DNA of 52,013 nt, from NCBI GenBank assembly GCA_038150465.1, contig JAYOTP010000016.1:1-52013 (forward strand), written 5' to 3'. The DNA is from RFXV01 sp038150465. GTDB lineage: Bacteria; Bacteroidota; Bacteroidia; Flavobacteriales; Schleiferiaceae. The notes beneath the pieces were generated by a model. It was not told the DNA's origin and did not search any database. It saw only the letters and a program-made list of their open reading frames with translations. Positions 49,789 through 52,013 of this stretch are shown piece by piece. Both the position numbers and the translations under genes were made by a program. Numbering within the stretch: the first letter of the stretch is position 1; every line of letters begins with the position of its first letter.

Positions 49789-50471
49789 GGACGGAAGAGT
49801 TTTTCAAATTGCTGCCGGTTTGCATCGAATTCGAGTTGTTCACCCATTTTTCGAAACCATTCAAGCTCTTTGTAGGTGTTGTGGACCTCAGATAAGAGCA
49901 TCAAACGGCTGCTGTCATATTTCAGGCAGGAGAGGATATGAATGAGTGTGGATTCTGGGACGAATCCTTGCATGCAGAGTTTTCGTGCGTGCTGCACCCT
50001 GTCAAATTCATTCTCCAGTGAACACAATGGCAAAAGGTCCTCGTCCCATTCAGTAGACGAGCCTGGTATATTGGAGTGAGTTGCATCATGTTCAGGCAAA
50101 ACAGATGCAGTGGCTGGCTTATCCCAAAGTGAATCGGAATCCAGCGAAAGAAGGGGGAAGGGTGCCGAAGCCGAACGGCTGCTCAGTCGAAGGCGTGGGC
50201 GTCCATTCTTCTCGATCATTCTGTAGCTGTAGGCGCTTTTGCCATCCAAAAAAATAGACCTACGCGTCATGGATAAGGAGGCCTCTGTCTGCTTCCTCAT
50301 GTCCAATTGATGCGTGTCCGTAACAACTCCGTTCAGTCGAAAACCACCTTCTGCTGTACCGAGGTAATATCCGTTCCATACGATGTCATAGATCCCGTCT
50401 GTGAGTTCAACAGACAGGCTGGATTGGGCCGTTGCGGGCAAACTGAGTAGGAAGAGAACCAGCCAACGCAT
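49785..50471 (-). CDS. DUF4476 domain-containing exported protein
   Basis: 228 residues from ATG 50471, with signal peptide MRWLVLFLLSLPATAQ. The N-terminal half (SSLSVELTDGIYDIVWNGYYLG to SYRMIEKNG) is a beta-rich domain; the C-terminal 90 or so residues are a DUF4476 domain (FDRVQHARKLCMQGF, ESTLIHILSCLKYDSSRLMLLSEVHNTYKELEWFRKMGEQLEFDANRQQFEKLF), common in Bacteroidota and some animals, of unknown role. The DUF423 gene follows by an ATGA overlap. The divergent dehydrogenase gene starts 66 bp upstream. Confidence 0.85.
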   Translation of the reverse strand: MRWLVLFLLSLPATAQSSLSVELTDGIYDIVWNGYYLGTAEGGFRLNGVVTDTHQLDMRKQTEASLSMTRRSIFLDGKSAYSYRMIEKNGRPRLRLSSRSASAPFPLLSLDSDSLWDKPATASVLPEHDATHSNIPGSSTEWDEDLLPLCSLENEFDRVQHARKLCMQGFVPESTLIHILSCLKYDSSRLMLLSEVHNTYKELEWFRKMGEQLEFDANRQQFEKLFRP

Positions 50472-50484
50472 GCCACAAAAATAC

Positions 50485-50516
50485 TTCGGCGCCACATGGG
50501 TGAAATGATACCTTTG
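50485..50516 (+). promoter_or_regulatory. Candidate promoter of saccharopine-dehydrogenase-family gene
   Basis: TTCG (50485-50488, one change from TTTG), 20-bp spacer, TACCTTTG (50509-50516, exact TAnnTTTG), 21 nt before ATG 50538. The box lies past an alternative start at 50496 and so supports 50538. Confidence 0.5.
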
Positions 50517-50537
50517 GACGGCATTATCCTCATAATT

Positions 50538-51749
50538 ATGAAGAATATCCTGGTGATCGGTGCGGGTCGTTCGACCGGAAGTTTGATTCGTTATCTATTG
50601 TCTCATGCGCAGTCGAACGATTGGTCNNNNNNNNNNNNNNNNNNNNNNNNNNNNNNNNNNNNNNNNNNNNNNNNNNNNNNNNNNNNNNNNNNNNNNNNNN
50701 NNNNNNNNNNNNNNNNNNNNNNNNNNGAGATACAGGCGCTGGATGAACGGGCAAAAGAAGCGGGTGTGATCTTGCTCAATGAGATCGGCGTCGACCCGGG
50801 GATCGATCACCTGAGTGCCATGAAGGTCATTGATGAGATCCGGGATCGCGGCGGAGTCATGAACTCCTTCGAATCGTTCACCGGTGGGCTTCCTGCTCCA
50901 GGCAGTGACGACAATCCTTGGAAGTACAAATTCACCTGGAATCCAAGAAATGTGGTCTTGGCGGGGAGCGGAGGAGCTGTGAAATTCATCCGGGATGGTA
51001 AATACAAGTACATTCCTTATCCACAGGTTTTTCGTCGCATCCAGTTGATCGATATCCCTGGTTATGGACGCTTTGAGGGCTATGCGAACAGAGATTCCCT
51101 AAAGTATCGAGAGGTCTACGGCCTGCAGGGGATTCCCACCATATATCGTGGAACCTTGCGCGGTCTGGGCTATTGTTCAGCATGGAATGCACTGATCGCA
51201 TTGGGAATGACCGATGATACCTACCAACTGGAGTCTTTAGAGTCGATGACCTACAGGCAGTTCACCAATATGTTCCTGCCCTATCACGCAACCGACAGTG
51301 TGGAACTCAAGCTGATGCATTTTTTACGCATCGATGCGACGAGCGAAGTTCTTGAGAAGATCCAGTGGCTCGGGCTCCTAGAGGATGAACCCATTGGGCT
51401 GGAGAACGCCACTCCTGCTCAGGTGCTGCAGAAAAAATTGGAAGAGCGCTGGTCGCTGGGCGAAGACGATAAGGACATGATCGTGATGTACCATCGTTTT
51501 GGCTTCACAGAAAATGGAGTGGACAAGGTCTGGGAGAGCCATATGGTGACTTTGGGGACGGACGCTCAGGAAACGGCCATGGGCAAAACAGTGGGCTTGC
51601 CGGTGGGAATAGCCACCCGACTCATCGCAGAGGGAGTGATCAAAACGCCTGGGGTGTGCATCCCGATCGAAAAAGAGATCTATGAGCCCATGTTGAAGGA
51701 ACTCGAGGGCCAGGGCATTCGTTTTGAAGAAAAAGTGAGCGAATCCTGA
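50538..51749 (+). CDS. Saccharopine dehydrogenase family protein (interrupted by assembly gap)
   Basis: The first 29 codons hold the NAD(P)-binding start MKNILVIGAGRSTGSLIRYL; a 100-N gap follows (50627-50726); then 340 residues: LNEIGVDPGIDHLSAMKVID, SFTGGLPAPGSDDNPWKYKFTW, the saccharopine dehydrogenase C-terminal domain and a KEIYEPMLKELEGQGIRF end. The family comprises saccharopine reductase (LYS9-like) and oxidoreductases in lysine metabolism. With a usual length of about 445 residues the gap probably hides around 75 residues. No other lysine-pathway gene is nearby, so the reaction is not certain. Confidence 0.88.
   Translation: MKNILVIGAGRSTGSLIRYLLSHAQSNDWXXXXXXXXXXXXXXXXXXXXXXXXXXXXXXXXXXEIQALDERAKEAGVILLNEIGVDPGIDHLSAMKVIDEIRDRGGVMNSFESFTGGLPAPGSDDNPWKYKFTWNPRNVVLAGSGGAVKFIRDGKYKYIPYPQVFRRIQLIDIPGYGRFEGYANRDSLKYREVYGLQGIPTIYRGTLRGLGYCSAWNALIALGMTDDTYQLESLESMTYRQFTNMFLPYHATDSVELKLMHFLRIDATSEVLEKIQWLGLLEDEPIGLENATPAQVLQKKLEERWSLGEDDKDMIVMYHRFGFTENGVDKVWESHMVTLGTDAQETAMGKTVGLPVGIATRLIAEGVIKTPGVCIPIEKEIYEPMLKELEGQGIRFEEKVSES
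50627..50726. other. Assembly gap of 100 N
   Basis: Exactly 100 unknown bases inside the dehydrogenase gene. The real missing length must leave remainder 1 when divided by 3 if the gene is intact. Confidence 0.99.
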
Positions 51750-51766
51750 GGGTCTTTACGAACAAA

Positions 51767-51784
51767 CGGCGGTAAAAACCGCCG
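51767..51784 (+). repeat. Hairpin after dehydrogenase gene
   Basis: CGGCGGT / ACCGCCG 7-bp perfect inverted repeat with a 4-A loop, 18 bp past the stop. There is no T-run after it, so it is at most a weak or non-canonical terminator. Confidence 0.45.
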
Positions 51785-52013
51785 CCTGCTCGAAAAACCA
51801 GAAAGAATAAACCCCACAAAGAATAAAGAAGAATAGAATGATCGTATCGAATAGAATCAATGGGTTTTTTCAATCACTGATGCAAATGTTCGAATATGCC
51901 ATCACATATTTTCTCGATTTTGGACACTTTGAGAATTAACGCTGTGTCGATAATCGAGGAAATATCCCTTATTGATTGATTTTGTGTTGTTTATAGAGTT
52001 TTCTCTTTTCCAA
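51785..52013. other. A+T-rich non-coding end of window
   Basis: 229 bp without a plausible gene, low in G+C compared with its surroundings. It may be the upstream region of a gene beyond the right edge; I see no clear TAnnTTTG promoter or RNA structure in it. Confidence 0.5.

Noticed and set aside
1..52013. Mobile elements, phage genes, toxin-antitoxin systems and CRISPR arrays
   Set aside because: I looked on both strands for transposases, integrases, direct-repeat arrays, Cas genes and restriction genes and saw none; the region reads as core chromosome.

Overview
The window reads as a chromosomal stretch of a free-living member of the Bacteroidota, probably a flavobacterial or saprospirian lineage of roughly balanced G+C. 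The evidence is: secreted proteins with C-terminal type IX secretion (T9SS) sorting domains, the Bacteroidota-type SdhCAB with a di-heme b558 subunit, a split transketolase, an ATP-dependent PckA, families largely confined to the phylum (LruC, DUF6029, DUF4476, Omp28, DUF2490), promoters of the TTTG / TAnnTTTG kind, and the near absence of Shine-Dalgarno sites. Two runs of exactly 100 N (28191-28290 and 50627-50726) mark assembly joins, so this is a draft or metagenome-assembled contig. I see no phage, transposon, plasmid or CRISPR; almost all of it is compact core-type genome.

Layout. 1-1495: N-terminal part of an LruC-domain lipoprotein. 1687-3006: a fully coupled minus-strand operon of three single-domain rhodaneses and a thioredoxin. 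3097-6271: ruvB, queG and a secreted endonuclease/exonuclease/phosphatase protein. 6261-14453 (minus): a methyltransferase, then a cluster of exported thioredoxin-fold proteins (Omp28 lipoprotein, TlpA-like protein, two tandem 650-residue T9SS Omp28-like proteins) with a DUF6029 outer-membrane protein. 14571-15290: a small T9SS cargo protein. 15351-20024 (minus): a low-molecular-weight phosphatase and sufABCD. 20168-23884: thiL, a flavin reductase, an alpha/beta hydrolase and Xaa-Pro aminopeptidase. 23992-27472: sdhCAB, followed by a DUF2490 protein cut by a gap. 28327-28399: tRNA-Phe.

28445-33974 (plus): a tight operon of coaX, an outer-membrane protein, a TPR protein, lptC, a small membrane protein and a CNNM/CBS transporter, linking CoA synthesis to envelope assembly. 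33971-39881 (minus): split transketolase with a secreted von Willebrand A (vWA) protein coded between its halves, an ECF sigma / anti-sigma / periplasmic sensor module and a class III aminotransferase. 40011-42692: TerC, a small membrane protein, an SPFH protein and a YceI lipoprotein. 42760-46957 (minus): 3-hydroxyacyl-CoA dehydrogenase, a polyprenyl-phosphate sugar transferase, a lipoprotein and a Gfo/Idh oxidoreductase. 47053-51749: pcm, pckA, DUF423, DUF4476 and a saccharopine-dehydrogenase-family protein split by the second gap.

Two features run through the whole window. At least ten gene pairs share a four-base ATGA stop/start overlap, so translational coupling seems to replace Shine-Dalgarno initiation inside operons. 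Good matches to the Bacteroidota promoter lie before several operons, the clearest being a pair of oppositely directed promoters with identical 18-bp spacing interlocked between sdhC and the aminopeptidase gene. The most unusual gene groupings are the rhodanese/thioredoxin cassette, the exported thiol-redox cluster, and the vWA protein between the transketolase halves. No gap of more than 300 bases lacks a gene.
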